NCBI RefSeq assembly: GCF_000600085.1
Contig: NZ_CP006821.1
Coordinates: 1,573,926-1,637,925, forward strand
Origin: Helicobacter pylori oki112
GTDB taxonomy: Bacteria; Campylobacterota; Campylobacteria; Campylobacterales; Helicobacteraceae
DNA: 64,000 nt
Direction: 5' to 3'
In this document: positions 19,057 through 29,000 of the stretch, in pieces
Numbering within the stretch: position 1 is the first letter of the stretch
Layout of the letters: the number at the start of each line of letters is the position of its first letter
Program-made: the position numbers and the translations under genes
The notes under the pieces: generated by a model
What the model was told of the DNA's origin: nothing
The model's input: the letters and a program-made list of their open reading frames with translations, nothing else
The model's database searches: none

Positions 19057-19395
19057 ATGGATTGGGGTCGGGTCGTTCATGTGCTGTTCAGCCTTATTTC
19101 TTTAACCACCATTGCAGGGTTTTTGTATGAGCCTAACACGGTGGTGTTGTTTGTAGCGTTAGCTTTAAACCTTATTTCTGTTACGCTCAAAATTGGGGTG
19201 TGCAAGCGTTTCGCTTCAGAGCTGTTGGCCAGCTCTTTAGCTACCGTGCTGCATCTCATACCGGCGTTTGTGTTTTTACAGATTTTAAATAATTTGGTTA
19301 CCGCTTACATGCTCATGATTGGGGCGTTGATTAGCAACGCTTTCAGCCTCATCTTTTTGTTGATTGAAAGCGTTGTAACGAGCGAAACAGATTAA
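19057..19395 (+). CDS. Conserved integral membrane protein, 112 aa
   Basis: Hydrophobic protein with about four transmembrane segments and few charged residues. It sits 9 bases after secF and 9 bases before leuS, so it is an operon member. It corresponds to HP1548 by position. No catalytic motif or recognised family. A link to protein export is suggested only by the neighbours. Confidence 0.78.
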   Translation: MDWGRVVHVLFSLISLTTIAGFLYEPNTVVLFVALALNLISVTLKIGVCKRFASELLASSLATVLHLIPAFVFLQILNNLVTAYMLMIGALISNAFSLIFLLIESVVTSETD

Positions 19396-19404
19396 GGGGT
19401 AGTG

Positions 19405-21825
19405 ATGGATTTTATCAATATAGAAAAAAAATGGCAAGAATTTTGGTGGAAAAATAAGAGTTTTGAGCCTAAAGACGATTTTAACCTCCCTAAAAAATAC
19501 ATTTTGAGCATGCTGCCTTATCCTAGTGGGGAAATCCACATGGGGCATGTGCGCAATTACACCATTGGCGATGCGTTGGCGCGTTATTATCGTTTGCACC
19601 ATTATAATGTGTTGCACCCTATGGGGTTTGATTCTTTTGGGATGCCTGCAGAAAATGCGGCCATTAAGCATGGTATCCACCCTAAAACCTGGACTTATGA
19701 AAACATTGAAGCCATGCAAAAAGAGTTTGAAGCTTTAGGGTTTTCTTTTTCTAAAAACAGGGAATTTGCCACTTCAGATCCGGATTACACGAAATTTGAA
19801 CAGCAATTTTTCATTGATTTGTGGGAAAAGGGGCTAATTTATCGCAAGAAAGCCATGCTCAATTGGTGCCCTAACGACAAAACCGTTTTGGCTAATGAGC
19901 AAGTCATTGATGGGAGGTGTTGGCGTTGCGATACAGAAGTGATTCAAAAAGAACTCTATCAATATTATTTGAAGATCACAAACTACGCTGAAGAATTGCT
20001 AAAAGACTTAGAAACTTTAGAAAATCATTGGCCTTCTCAAGTCCTAATTATGCAAAAAAACTGGATAGGGAAATCTAGCGGGTTGCAATTTGGTTTTAAA
20101 ATCGCTGATGAGTGCTTGAAAGCTTGCAATGGCATTCAAGAAATTGAAGTTTTTACCACAAGAGCGGACACTATTTATGGCGTAACTTACATCGCCATCG
20201 CCCCAGAACACCCTTTAGTAGAGCATGCCATTAAGCAAGTGAGTCAAGAAGATTCAAAGATGATTAAAGCGATTTTAAACACGACTCAAAGAGAAAGAGC
20301 TTTAGAGAAAAAAGGGGCGTTTTTAGGCATTTATGCTATCCACCCTTTAACAAAGCAAAAAATCCCTGTTTGGGTGGCTAATTTCGCCCTAGCTAATTAT
20401 GGTTCTGGGGCGTTAATGGGCGTGCCAGCCTGCGATGAAAGGGATTTTGAATTCGCTAATCTTTATCATATCCCTATTAAAGTGATCACTCAAAGCCCTC
20501 AAAATTTGCCCCACACCAAAGAAGAGGTTTTAAAAAATAGCGGGGAGTGGAGCAATCTTTCTAGCTCAGTGGCCAGAGAAAAAATCATCGCTTATTTTGA
20601 AAAAGAAAACCTCGGTAAAAGGGTGATCAACTACCGCTTGCAAGATTGGGGAGTGAGCCGTCAAAGGTATTGGGGAGCGCCCATTCCTATGATTCATTGC
20701 AAACATTGCGGGATTGTGCCTGAAACCCAACTGCCGGTAACTTTACCTGAAGACATTGTGATTGATGGGGAGGGCAATCCGTTAGAAAAGCATGCGAGCT
20801 GGAAATTCGCTCAATGCCCTAAATGCCACAAAGACGCTTTAAGAGAAACAGACACCATGGACACTTTCATCCAATCCAGTTGGTATTTCTTGCGCTACAC
20901 CACGCCCAAAAACCAGCGTGAAAATCAAGCGTTTGATCAAAATTACTTGAAGTATTTCATGCCAGTGGATACTTATATTGGCGGCATTGAGCATGCGATT
21001 TTGCACTTGTTATACGCGCGCTTTTTCACTAAGGCTTTAAGGGATTTGGGCTATCTTCATTTAGATGAGCCTTTCAAACAGCTTATCACTCAAGGCATGG
21101 TTTTAAAAAATGGCGCTAAGATGAGCAAATCTAAAGGCAATGTCGTTAGCCCTAAAGAGATACTTAAAAAATACGGGGCCGATGCGGCGAGGCTTTTTAT
21201 CCTTTTTGCTGCCCCACCGGCTAAAGAATTAGAATGGAATGACAGCGCTTTAGAGGGCGCACACCGGTTTATCAAGCGCTTATACGATAAAGCGAACGCC
21301 ATTACCCCTACCACTTCTAAGCCTGAATTTAAAGAAGTCAGCTTGAATGAAGCGCAAAAACTAGGGCGTAAAAAAGTCTATGAAGCGTTAAAAAAATCGC
21401 ATGAAATTTTCAATAAGGCTGAAAGCGCTTACGCGTTTAACACTTTGATCGCAAGTTGCATGGAGGCTTTAAACGCTTTGAGTGCACAAAATAATGAGCA
21501 AATTTTATGCGAGGGTTATTTTGTGTTGTTGCAAATTTTAGAGCCTATTATCCCACACACCGCATGGGAGTTGAGCGAGAGGCTTTTTAAAAGAGAGAAT
21601 TTTAAGCCTATAGCGATCGATGAAAACGCTTTGATGGAAGACTTTATGACTTTAGGGCTTACCATTAATGGCAAAAGGCGCGCGGAATTGAAAGTCAATA
21701 TTAACGCCAGTAAGGAAGAAATTATTATTTTGGCTAAAAAAGAATTAGAGAAATATTTAGAAAAGGCGAGCGTTAAAAAAGAAATTTATGTGCCTAATAA
21801 GCTTGTTAATTTTGTTATCGCATGA
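19405..21825 (+). CDS. leuS: Leucyl-tRNA synthetase
   Basis: Class I aminoacyl-tRNA synthetase of 806 residues that charges tRNA-Leu. It has the HIGH-type motif HMGHVRNYT near residue 47, the CP1 editing domain with TTRADTIYG, Cys-rich zinc-like segments (WCPNDK with CWRCD, and CKHCG with CPKCHK), and KMSKSKGN near residue 571. The ATG at 19405 is chosen over an adjacent GTG. The stop overlaps the lptE start as ATGA. Confidence 0.97.
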   Translation: MDFINIEKKWQEFWWKNKSFEPKDDFNLPKKYILSMLPYPSGEIHMGHVRNYTIGDALARYYRLHHYNVLHPMGFDSFGMPAENAAIKHGIHPKTWTYENIEAMQKEFEALGFSFSKNREFATSDPDYTKFEQQFFIDLWEKGLIYRKKAMLNWCPNDKTVLANEQVIDGRCWRCDTEVIQKELYQYYLKITNYAEELLKDLETLENHWPSQVLIMQKNWIGKSSGLQFGFKIADECLKACNGIQEIEVFTTRADTIYGVTYIAIAPEHPLVEHAIKQVSQEDSKMIKAILNTTQRERALEKKGAFLGIYAIHPLTKQKIPVWVANFALANYGSGALMGVPACDERDFEFANLYHIPIKVITQSPQNLPHTKEEVLKNSGEWSNLSSSVAREKIIAYFEKENLGKRVINYRLQDWGVSRQRYWGAPIPMIHCKHCGIVPETQLPVTLPEDIVIDGEGNPLEKHASWKFAQCPKCHKDALRETDTMDTFIQSSWYFLRYTTPKNQRENQAFDQNYLKYFMPVDTYIGGIEHAILHLLYARFFTKALRDLGYLHLDEPFKQLITQGMVLKNGAKMSKSKGNVVSPKEILKKYGADAARLFILFAAPPAKELEWNDSALEGAHRFIKRLYDKANAITPTTSKPEFKEVSLNEAQKLGRKKVYEALKKSHEIFNKAESAYAFNTLIASCMEALNALSAQNNEQILCEGYFVLLQILEPIIPHTAWELSERLFKRENFKPIAIDENALMEDFMTLGLTINGKRRAELKVNINASKEEIIILAKKELEKYLEKASVKKEIYVPNKLVNFVIA

Positions 21826-22334
21826 AGGCTTTACTTTTTTTTATTTTGTTGCTTTGGTTCAAGGGTTGTGGGTATAAGCCCATCGCCGCTTACGCTCAAA
21901 ACGCTTTAGGCGATAGCATATACGTGAAACTCATCGTGAATTTGCCTAACCCTGAAAACTCTGTAGAGTTTAAGGATTTGATGAATCGTTTAGTCGTGCA
22001 ACGCTTCCAAAGCCGCTTAGCGAGTGAAAAGGATGCGGATTCTATCATTATTATAGAAATCACGAATGTAACCGATACGAGTATCACGCAAAATAAAGAA
22101 GGCTTTACGACTTTCTATCGCGCGACTGTGTCTGTAAGCTACACTTACGATAACAAAAGAGGCACACAAAAGACTTTTCAAAATAGCGGGTATTACAATT
22201 ACGCTGTGAATTTGCAAGACCCCCTTAATACCTACCAGAACCGCTATTACGCGATCAATCAGGCTGTGGAGCAAACTTTGACTAAATTTGTGGCTCAAAT
22301 CGCTTATGAAGGGAAATTCAATAATGAAAAATAG
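21822..22334 (+). CDS. lptE: LPS-assembly lipoprotein LptE
   Basis: A 170-residue protein with a lipoprotein signal peptide (lipobox ending WFKGC at Cys 16) followed by [10 protein letters not shown], typical of LptE. This outer-membrane lipoprotein plugs LptD in LPS export. It is translationally coupled to leuS. The family is very diverged, so the call rests on the lipobox, the length, the GYKP start and the known HP1546 position. Other Lpt genes (lptA, lptC) occur later in this window. Confidence 0.78.
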   Translation: MKALLFFILLLWFKGCGYKPIAAYAQNALGDSIYVKLIVNLPNPENSVEFKDLMNRLVVQRFQSRLASEKDADSIIIIEITNVTDTSITQNKEGFTTFYRATVSVSYTYDNKRGTQKTFQNSGYYNYAVNLQDPLNTYQNRYYAINQAVEQTLTKFVAQIAYEGKFNNEK

Positions 22335-23493
22335 CCCTAGATTGAGCGCGTTTTTAGAAACAAAGCCTAAAGAATACCACAAGTTTGATCCTAGCCGTTT
22401 CATTCAAATTTATAAAGATTTTAAAAACGCTTTTTTTGAGGTTCAAGCGAAAGTCATTCATGTGGTAGGGACTAATGGCAAGGGCAGTACAGGGCGGTTT
22501 TTAACCCTTTTATTAGCCGATCAAAATTTTAAGGTGTTGCATTTCACCTCCCCTCATGTTTTTGAATTTAGGGAGCGCTTTTTTGTGAATGGCTCTGTTG
22601 TTGAAGAAAGCGTTTTAGAAAACGCCCACCAGCAATTGCAATCGCACGCTTTCAGTAGCACTTGCTCGTATTTTGAATACGCTACCTTACTAGCCGTCAT
22701 GCTCGCTAAAGATTGCGATTATTTGGTTTTAGAAGCAGGGCTTGGGGGGGAGTTTGACAGCACGAACGCTTTAGAAAAAACCCTAAGCGTTTTCACCCCC
22801 ATTGATTATGATCATAAGGAATTTTTAGGGGATAGTTTAGAAAGCATTGCGACTACTAAATTAAAAGCGATGAGCCCTCTTAATATCATCGCTCCCCAAC
22901 AAGAACTGGTTTTAAATGTGGCTCAAAAGATCGCCAAAGACAAACACGCAAAATTGATTGTGGTTCAAAATGAGATTTCAAAAGGAGTCAAGGATTATAT
23001 TGAACGCTACCATTTAGCCCATTTTTTAGCGATGAATTTAGAAGTGGCCCTAAAAGCGTTTGAAACGCTTATGCCATGCAATAAACAAGAAGTTTTAAAA
23101 AACCTAAAGCCCCTAAATTTAATCGGCCGTTGCGAGCTTTTAAGCCCTAATATCTTAATAGATGTGGGGCATAACCCCCATAGCGCTAAAGCCTTAAAAG
23201 AAGAGATCAAACGCGTTTTTAACACTAAAATTATTTTAATTTATAATTGCTATCAAGATAAAGACGCTTGTGGGGTGTTAGAAATTTTAAAGCCTGTGGT
23301 TAAAAAGGTTTTGATTTTAGAATTGCATAATGAAAGAATTATCCAATTAGAAAAACTTAAAGGGATTTTAGAAACTTTAGGGTTAGAACACGCTTTGTTT
23401 GAAGATTTGAAAGAAAATGAAAATTATTTGGTGTATGGCTCATTTCTGGTAGCCAACGCTTTTTATGAACGCTATCAAAAGAAGAGGGATTGA
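22324..23493 (+). CDS. folC: Folylpolyglutamate/dihydrofolate synthase
   Basis: Mur-ligase-type enzyme, 389 residues, that makes dihydrofolate and its polyglutamates. It has the P-loop VVGTNGKGSTGRFL, LEAGLGGEFDSTNA and the downstream DVGHNPHSAKAL. The open frame continues upstream, but the ATG at 22324 ([10 protein letters not shown]) overlaps the lptE end by 11 bases and gives the normal start. The stop overlaps the csd2 start as TGATG. Confidence 0.93.
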   Translation: MKNSPRLSAFLETKPKEYHKFDPSRFIQIYKDFKNAFFEVQAKVIHVVGTNGKGSTGRFLTLLLADQNFKVLHFTSPHVFEFRERFFVNGSVVEESVLENAHQQLQSHAFSSTCSYFEYATLLAVMLAKDCDYLVLEAGLGGEFDSTNALEKTLSVFTPIDYDHKEFLGDSLESIATTKLKAMSPLNIIAPQQELVLNVAQKIAKDKHAKLIVVQNEISKGVKDYIERYHLAHFLAMNLEVALKAFETLMPCNKQEVLKNLKPLNLIGRCELLSPNILIDVGHNPHSAKALKEEIKRVFNTKIILIYNCYQDKDACGVLEILKPVVKKVLILELHNERIIQLEKLKGILETLGLEHALFEDLKENENYLVYGSFLVANAFYERYQKKRD

Positions 23494-24419
23494 TGCCACA
23501 AAACCAGCTTGTGATCACCATCATTGATGAATCAGGCTCTAAACAGCTCAAATTTTCTAAAAATTTAAAACGCAATCTCATCATTTCTGTTATCATTCTT
23601 TTATTGATCGTGGGGCTTGGCGTAGGGTTTTTAAAATTTTTAATCGCTAAAATGGATACGATGACAAGCGAGAGGAATGCGGTTTTAAGGGATTTTAGGG
23701 ATTTATATCAAAAAAATTACACTTTGACAAAAGAGATTAAAAACAAGCGAGAAGAGCTCTTTATTGTGGGGCAAAAGATTCGCACGATAGAATCCTTGAT
23801 TGAAGTCAAAAGAGGGGCCAATGGGGGCGTGCATCTCTATGATGAAGTGGATTTAGACAATTTGAATTTGGCTCAAAAACATTTAGCGCTCATGCTCATT
23901 CCTAATGGCATGCCCTTGAAAACTTATAGCGCTATCAAACCCACCAAAGAAAGGAACCACCCCATTAAAAAAATTAAGGGCGTTGAATCTGGGATTGATT
24001 TTATCGCGCCATTGAACACGCCTGTTTATGCGAGCGCTGATGGGATTGTGGATTTTGTGAAAACCAATTCTAATGTGGGGTATGGGAACTTGGTGCGCAT
24101 TGAACATGCGTTTGGTTTTAGCTCCATTTACACGCATTTAGATCATGTCAATGTGCAGACCAAAAGCTTTATCCAAAAAGGGCAGTTGGTTGGCTATAGC
24201 GGGAAGAGCGGTAATAGCGGCGGCGAAAAATTGCATTATGAAGTGCGCTTTTTAGGTAAAATTTTAGATGCAGAAAAATTTCTAGCATGGGATTTAGATC
24301 ATTTTCAAAGCGCTTTAGAAGAAAATAAATTTATTGAATGGAAGAATTTGTTTTGGGTTTTAGAAGACATTGTCCAGCTCCAAGAGCATGTGGATAAAGA
24401 CGCGCTCATAAGCCAATAA
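23493..24419 (+). CDS. csd2: Cell-shape protein Csd2, degenerate LytM/M23 peptidase
   Basis: A 308-residue membrane-anchored protein: short cytoplasmic start, one transmembrane helix, coiled coil, and a C-terminal LytM (M23) domain. The usual zinc ligands are altered: HxGxD is replaced by ESGIDF, and HxH by KLH (EKLHYEVRF). This agrees with published work showing Csd2 as a non-catalytic partner of Csd1 in helical shape. It lies directly upstream of csd1 and overlaps the folC stop as TGATG. Confidence 0.92.
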   Translation: MPQNQLVITIIDESGSKQLKFSKNLKRNLIISVIILLLIVGLGVGFLKFLIAKMDTMTSERNAVLRDFRDLYQKNYTLTKEIKNKREELFIVGQKIRTIESLIEVKRGANGGVHLYDEVDLDNLNLAQKHLALMLIPNGMPLKTYSAIKPTKERNHPIKKIKGVESGIDFIAPLNTPVYASADGIVDFVKTNSNVGYGNLVRIEHAFGFSSIYTHLDHVNVQTKSFIQKGQLVGYSGKSGNSGGEKLHYEVRFLGKILDAEKFLAWDLDHFQSALEENKFIEWKNLFWVLEDIVQLQEHVDKDALISQ

Positions 24420-24427
24420 GGATTTTA

Positions 24428-25366
24428 GTGTTTTTAGACAGGCGTTTGATTGTGATGGTTACGGACTCTAAAGGGAGCCGTTATCTTAATGTTCATATAC
24501 TATTTCGTCAAATTGGCTTGTATGCACTTTTGAGCGTTGTGGGATCTTTATTGTTTTTAGGCATTTCGCTACTGGTTTTAAATAAAGAGATTAAAAACAT
24601 TGACAAGCAGCATGCCTTAATCACTAAGGAATTTGAGAAAAAAAGAGAGACGAATGAAAAACTTTCTTTGCAAATGGATGAATTTTTAGACGATTTGCAA
24701 CTTTCAGGGGAGCGCATCAACGATTTAGAAGAAGTGGTGGGGGTGAATAGGCCTGAAGAAGAAAAAGAAGAGGGCAATTTTTCCAGCCGATTAGATGTCG
24801 CTGGGATTACCGGGCTTCAAAAAAGCTTTATCATGCGCCTTATCCCTAATGACTACCCGCTAGAATCCTATCGGCGCGTTTCAGCCGCCTTCAATAAAAG
24901 AATCCACCCTATTTTGCATGTGTTGCACAACCATACCGGGCTTGACTTGAGCACCGCTATTAACACCCCTGTGTATGCGAGCGCGAGCGGGGTAGTGGGG
25001 TTAGCGAGCAAGGGGTGGAATGGGGGGTATGGGAATTTGATTAAAGTTTTCCACCCTTTTGGTTTTAAAACCTACTACGCCCATTTGAATAAAATCATCG
25101 TAAAAACGGGCGAATTTGTCAAAAAAGGGCAGTTGATTGGGTATAGTGGCAATACAGGGATGAGTACAGGGCCGCATTTGCATTATGAAGTGCGGTTTTT
25201 AAATCAACCCATAAACCCCATGAGTTTCACCAAATGGAACATGAAAGATTTTGAAGAAGTTTTCAATAAAGAAAGGAGCATCAGATGGCAATCTTTGATA
25301 ACAATAATAAATCAGCTAATGCAAAAACAGGACCAGCGACTATCATCGCTCAAGGCACAAAAATAA
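24428..25366 (+). CDS. csd1: Cell-shape peptidoglycan endopeptidase Csd1 (M23)
   Basis: A 312-residue M23 D,D-endopeptidase that trims peptidoglycan cross-links needed for helical shape. It has an N-terminal transmembrane helix, a coiled coil, then a LytM domain with intact zinc ligands: HTGLDLS and HLHYEVRF. The start is GTG at 24428 with AAGGA upstream. Its last 27 codons overlap ccmA in another frame (25285-25366), so the two are tightly coupled. Confidence 0.93.
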   Translation: MFLDRRLIVMVTDSKGSRYLNVHILFRQIGLYALLSVVGSLLFLGISLLVLNKEIKNIDKQHALITKEFEKKRETNEKLSLQMDEFLDDLQLSGERINDLEEVVGVNRPEEEKEEGNFSSRLDVAGITGLQKSFIMRLIPNDYPLESYRRVSAAFNKRIHPILHVLHNHTGLDLSTAINTPVYASASGVVGLASKGWNGGYGNLIKVFHPFGFKTYYAHLNKIIVKTGEFVKKGQLIGYSGNTGMSTGPHLHYEVRFLNQPINPMSFTKWNMKDFEEVFNKERSIRWQSLITIINQLMQKQDQRLSSLKAQK

Positions 25367-25695
25367 AGGGGGAGCTTCATTTGGATTGCCATTTGCACAT
25401 AGATGGCGAATTAGAAGGGGTGGTGCATTCTAAAAGCGCAGTGGTGATCGGGCAAACCGGCTCGGTAGTGGGTGATATTTTCACTAATAAATTAGTGGTT
25501 AATGGCAAGTTCACTGGCACGGTGGAAGCGGAAGTGGTAGAAATCATGCCTTTAGGGCGCTTGGATGGTAAGATCTCTAGCCAAGAGCTTGTGGTGGAAA
25601 GAAAGGGGATTTTGATTGGGGAAACTCGCCCTAAGAATATTCAAGGGGGGGCGTTGTTGATCAATGAGCAAGAAAAGAAAATTGAAAATAAATAG
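25285..25695 (+). CDS. ccmA: Bactofilin CcmA
   Basis: A 136-residue bactofilin with a short flexible N terminus and a beta-helical core built of repeated hydrophobic-Gly turns (GTKIKGELHLDCHLHIDGELEG and similar). It forms a cytoskeletal scaffold that localises the Csd cell-wall enzymes. An AAGGAG sequence at 25271-25276 precedes the ATG and lies inside csd1. The 82-base overlap looks odd but is the normal arrangement. mfd follows 3 bases later. Confidence 0.94.
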   Translation: MAIFDNNNKSANAKTGPATIIAQGTKIKGELHLDCHLHIDGELEGVVHSKSAVVIGQTGSVVGDIFTNKLVVNGKFTGTVEAEVVEIMPLGRLDGKISSQELVVERKGILIGETRPKNIQGGALLINEQEKKIENK

Positions 25696-25698
25696 GGA

Positions 25699-28600
25699 AT
25701 GATCCAATCTAGCCTTTATAGAGCCTTAAACAAAGGCTTTGATTATCAAATACTCGCTTGTAAGGATTTTAAAGAGTCCGAGCTCGCTAAAGAAGTCATA
25801 AGCTATTTTAAGCCAAATATCAAAGCCATTCTTTTCCCGGAGTTTAGGGCTAAAAAAAACGACGATTTGCGTTCGTTTTTTGAAGAATTTTTACAGCTTT
25901 TAGGGGGTTTAAGGGAGTTTTATCAAGCCTTAGAGAACAAGCAAGAAGCGATCATTATTGCCCCTATTAGCGCGTTATTGCACCATTTGCCTAAAAAAGA
26001 ACTTTTAGAAAGCTTTAAAATCACTCTTTTAGAAAAATATAACCTTAAAGATTTAAAAGACAAGCTTTTTTATTATGGTTATGAAATTTTAGACTTAGTG
26101 GAAGTGGAAGGCGAAGCGAGCTTTAGGGGGGATATTGTGGATATTTATGCGCCCAATTCTAAAGCGTATCGCTTGAGTTTTTTTGACATGGAGTGTGAGA
26201 GCATTAAGGAATTTGACCCCACCACTCAAATGAGCCTCAAAGAAGATTTGTTAGAAATTGAAATCCCCCCCACGCTTTTTAGTTTGAACGAACAATCTTA
26301 TAAGGATCTGAAAACCAAAGTGGAGCAAAGCCCCTTAAATAGCTTTTCTAAAGATTTAACTAGTTTTGGTTTGTGGTTTTTAGGAGAAAAAGCAAACGAT
26401 TTGTTGCATGCCTATAAAAGCGTTATAAGCCCTAGAGCTTTAGAAGAAATCCAAGAATTAGCGAGCTTAAACGAATTGGATGGTGAGCGTTTCAAATTTT
26501 TAAAGGTTTTAGAAAACCCGCAAGGCTATGAAGATTTAGAAATCCATGCGCATGCCCTAGAAAGCTTTATAGCTTTGCATTCAAATCGTAAAATCACGCT
26601 CCTAGCCCCTAATAAAACGATTTTAGACAATGCGATAAGCGCGCTTGAAAAAAGCCATATTGAATGCGTCATCGCCCCCTTTGTGCTAAACTTTAAAACC
26701 CCTGATGGGATTTTTATTTCGCTCAATTCTTTTGAAAGGAAGAAAAAACGCCAAAAATCCAAGCTCGCTTTGAATGAATTGAATGCGGGCGAATGGGTGG
26801 TGCATGATGATTATGGGGTGGGCGTGTTTTCTCAATTAGTCCAACACAGCGTTTTAGGGAGCAAGAGGGATTTTTTAGAAATCGCTTATTGGGGCGAAGA
26901 CAAACTGCTATTACCGGTAGAAAACCTGCACCTAATCGCTCGCTATGTGGCGCAAAGCGATAGCGTGCCAACTAAAGACCGGCTAGGGAAAGGGAGTTTT
27001 CTCAAACTGAAAGCTAAGGTTAAGACTAAGCTTTTAGAGATTGCAGGCAAGATCATTGAATTAGCGGCTGAACGCAATTTGATCTTGGGTAAAAAGATGG
27101 ACACGCATTTAGCGGAGTTGGAAGTCTTTAAATCGCATGCGGGGTTTGAATACACAAGCGATCAAGAAAAGGCTATCGCTGAAATTTCAAAGGATTTAAG
27201 CTCTAAGAGAGTGATGGACAGATTACTGAGTGGGGATGTGGGTTTTGGGAAAACAGAAGTAGCGATGCATGCGATTTTTTGCGCGTTTTTGAACGGCTTT
27301 CAAAGCGCTCTGGTTGTGCCTACTACTTTATTAGCGCACCAGCATTTTGAGACTTTAAGGGCGCGTTTTGAAAATTTTGGCGTTAAAGTGGCTCGTTTGG
27401 ACAGGTATGCGAGCGAAAAAAACAAGCTTTTAAAGGCGGTGGAATTAGGGCTAATTGATGTGCTTGTAGGCACGCATGCGATTTTAGGCGCGAAATTTAA
27501 AAACTTGGGCTTAGTGGTGGTGGATGAAGAGCATAAATTTGGTGTGAAACAAAAAGAAGCTTTAAAAGAATTGAGTAAAAGCGTGCATTTTTTAAGCATG
27601 TCCGCTACGCCTATTCCGCGCACTCTAAACATGGCACTCTCTCAAATTAAAGGCATCAGCTCTTTAAAAATCCCGCCCACAGACAGAAAGCCCAGCCGCA
27701 CTTTTTTGAAAGAAAAGAATGACGAACTCTTAAAAGAGATTATTCATAGAGAATTGCGCCGTAACGGGCAAATTTTTTACATCCATAACCACATCGCTAG
27801 CATTTCAAAAGTCAAAACCAAGCTAGAAGATTTAATCCCTAAACTCAAAATCGCCATTTTGCATTCCCAAATTAGCGCTCATGAGAGCGAAGAAATCATG
27901 CTAGAGTTTGCTAAGGGAAACTATCAGGTTTTATTATGCACTTCCATTGTGGAATCAGGGATTCATTTGCCTAACGCTAACATGATTATTATAGATAACG
28001 CGCAAAATTTTGGGCTGGCTGATTTGCACCAATTAAGAGGGCGTGTGGGGAGGGGCAAAAAAGAAGGCTTTTGCTATTTCCTCATAGAAGATCAAAAAAG
28101 TTTGAATGAACAGGCCCTAAAACGCTTGCTCGCTTTAGAAAAAAATTCGTATTTAGGCAGCGGGGAGAGTATTGCTTATCATGATTTAGAAATTAGGGGG
28201 GGCGGGAATTTGCTCGGGCAAGATCAAAGCGGGCATATTAAAAATATCGGTTATGCACTCTATACGCGCATGCTTGAAGATGCGATTTATGAATTGAGTG
28301 GGGGGAAAAAAAGGCTTGAAAAGAGCGTAGAAATCCAATTGAGCGTGAGCGCTTTTTTAAACCCTGAACTCATTGCAAGCGATAGTTTGAGATTGGATTT
28401 GTACCGCCGTTTGAGTTTGTGTGAAAATACAGATGAGGTGGGGCAAATCCATGAAGAAATAGAAGACAGGTTTGGCAAAATAGACGATTTGAGCGCTCAA
28501 TTTTTGCAAATCATTACGCTTAAAATTCTAGCCAACCAGCTTGGAATCATTAAGCTTTCTAATTTCAATCAAAACATCACCATTACTTATAGCGATGAAA

Positions 28601-28710
28601 AGAAAGAAAGCTTAAAAGCCCCAAGCAAAGACGATAACGATATTTTAGAAACCCTTTTGAAACATTTGCACGCTCAAATTTCTTTAAAATCATTACGCTT
28701 AAAATTCTAG
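25699..28710 (+). CDS. mfd: Transcription-repair coupling factor Mfd
   Basis: ATP-dependent translocase that removes stalled RNA polymerase and recruits UvrA. The 1003-residue protein has UvrB-like N-terminal domains, a CarD-type RNA-polymerase-interaction domain (NAGEWVVHDDYGVGVFSQL), Walker A LLSGDVGFGKTEVA near residue 511, DEEH near 608, and the TRG/helicase 2 motif QLRGRVGRG. The C terminus is altered by a 179-bp tandem duplication. The frame shifts at the junction, so the last two residues expected after ISLK (RH) are replaced by six (SLRLKF). Without it the product would be 999 residues. Function is probably unaffected. Confidence 0.95.
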   Translation: MIQSSLYRALNKGFDYQILACKDFKESELAKEVISYFKPNIKAILFPEFRAKKNDDLRSFFEEFLQLLGGLREFYQALENKQEAIIIAPISALLHHLPKKELLESFKITLLEKYNLKDLKDKLFYYGYEILDLVEVEGEASFRGDIVDIYAPNSKAYRLSFFDMECESIKEFDPTTQMSLKEDLLEIEIPPTLFSLNEQSYKDLKTKVEQSPLNSFSKDLTSFGLWFLGEKANDLLHAYKSVISPRALEEIQELASLNELDGERFKFLKVLENPQGYEDLEIHAHALESFIALHSNRKITLLAPNKTILDNAISALEKSHIECVIAPFVLNFKTPDGIFISLNSFERKKKRQKSKLALNELNAGEWVVHDDYGVGVFSQLVQHSVLGSKRDFLEIAYWGEDKLLLPVENLHLIARYVAQSDSVPTKDRLGKGSFLKLKAKVKTKLLEIAGKIIELAAERNLILGKKMDTHLAELEVFKSHAGFEYTSDQEKAIAEISKDLSSKRVMDRLLSGDVGFGKTEVAMHAIFCAFLNGFQSALVVPTTLLAHQHFETLRARFENFGVKVARLDRYASEKNKLLKAVELGLIDVLVGTHAILGAKFKNLGLVVVDEEHKFGVKQKEALKELSKSVHFLSMSATPIPRTLNMALSQIKGISSLKIPPTDRKPSRTFLKEKNDELLKEIIHRELRRNGQIFYIHNHIASISKVKTKLEDLIPKLKIAILHSQISAHESEEIMLEFAKGNYQVLLCTSIVESGIHLPNANMIIIDNAQNFGLADLHQLRGRVGRGKKEGFCYFLIEDQKSLNEQALKRLLALEKNSYLGSGESIAYHDLEIRGGGNLLGQDQSGHIKNIGYALYTRMLEDAIYELSGGKKRLEKSVEIQLSVSAFLNPELIASDSLRLDLYRRLSLCENTDEVGQIHEEIEDRFGKIDDLSAQFLQIITLKILANQLGIIKLSNFNQNITITYSDEKKESLKAPSKDDNDILETLLKHLHAQISLKSLRLKF

Positions 28711-28865
28711 CCAACCAGCTTGGCATCATTAAACTTTCTAATTTCAATCAAAACATCACCATTACTTATAGCGATGAAAAGAAAGAAAGCTTAAAAGCCC
28801 CAAGCAAAGACGATAACGATATTTTAGAAACCCTTTTGAAACATTTGCACGCTCAAATTTCTTTA
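28508..28865 (+). repeat. 179-bp tandem duplication at the mfd 3' end
   Basis: Unit 1 is 28508-28686 and unit 2 is 28687-28865, at an offset of 179. They differ at only two positions that I can see (GGAATC versus GGCATC, and AAGCTT versus AAACTT), both synonymous in the mfd frame. AAA occurs at the unit boundaries, suggesting slippage or microhomology. Because 179 is not a multiple of three, unit 2 is out of frame with mfd and is now mostly non-coding. Confidence 0.95.
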
Positions 28866-28937
28866 AAGCGACACTAAAAGCATTTGATTTTAGCGTTAAT
28901 TTTGTTATTTTAAAAAGATTATTAAGAGAGTTTGTTG

Positions 28938-28943
28938 TAAAAT
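28938..28943 (+). promoter_or_regulatory. Candidate -10 box for qcrABC
   Basis: TAAAAT about 58 bases before the qcrA ATG, in the part of the intergenic region that follows the second mfd duplication unit. An AAGGAG ribosome-binding sequence lies at 28987-28992. Confidence 0.4.
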
Positions 28944-29000
28944 AGGGATTTGCTATGCCTTTAGTCGTTAAAAGGTAATTATCATTAAGGAGTTTTTTAC

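Noticed and set aside
25285..25366. Overlap of csd1 and ccmA as a possible frameshift
   Set aside because: Both products have normal lengths and complete domains, and ccmA has its own good Shine-Dalgarno sequence. The overlap is a genuine arrangement.
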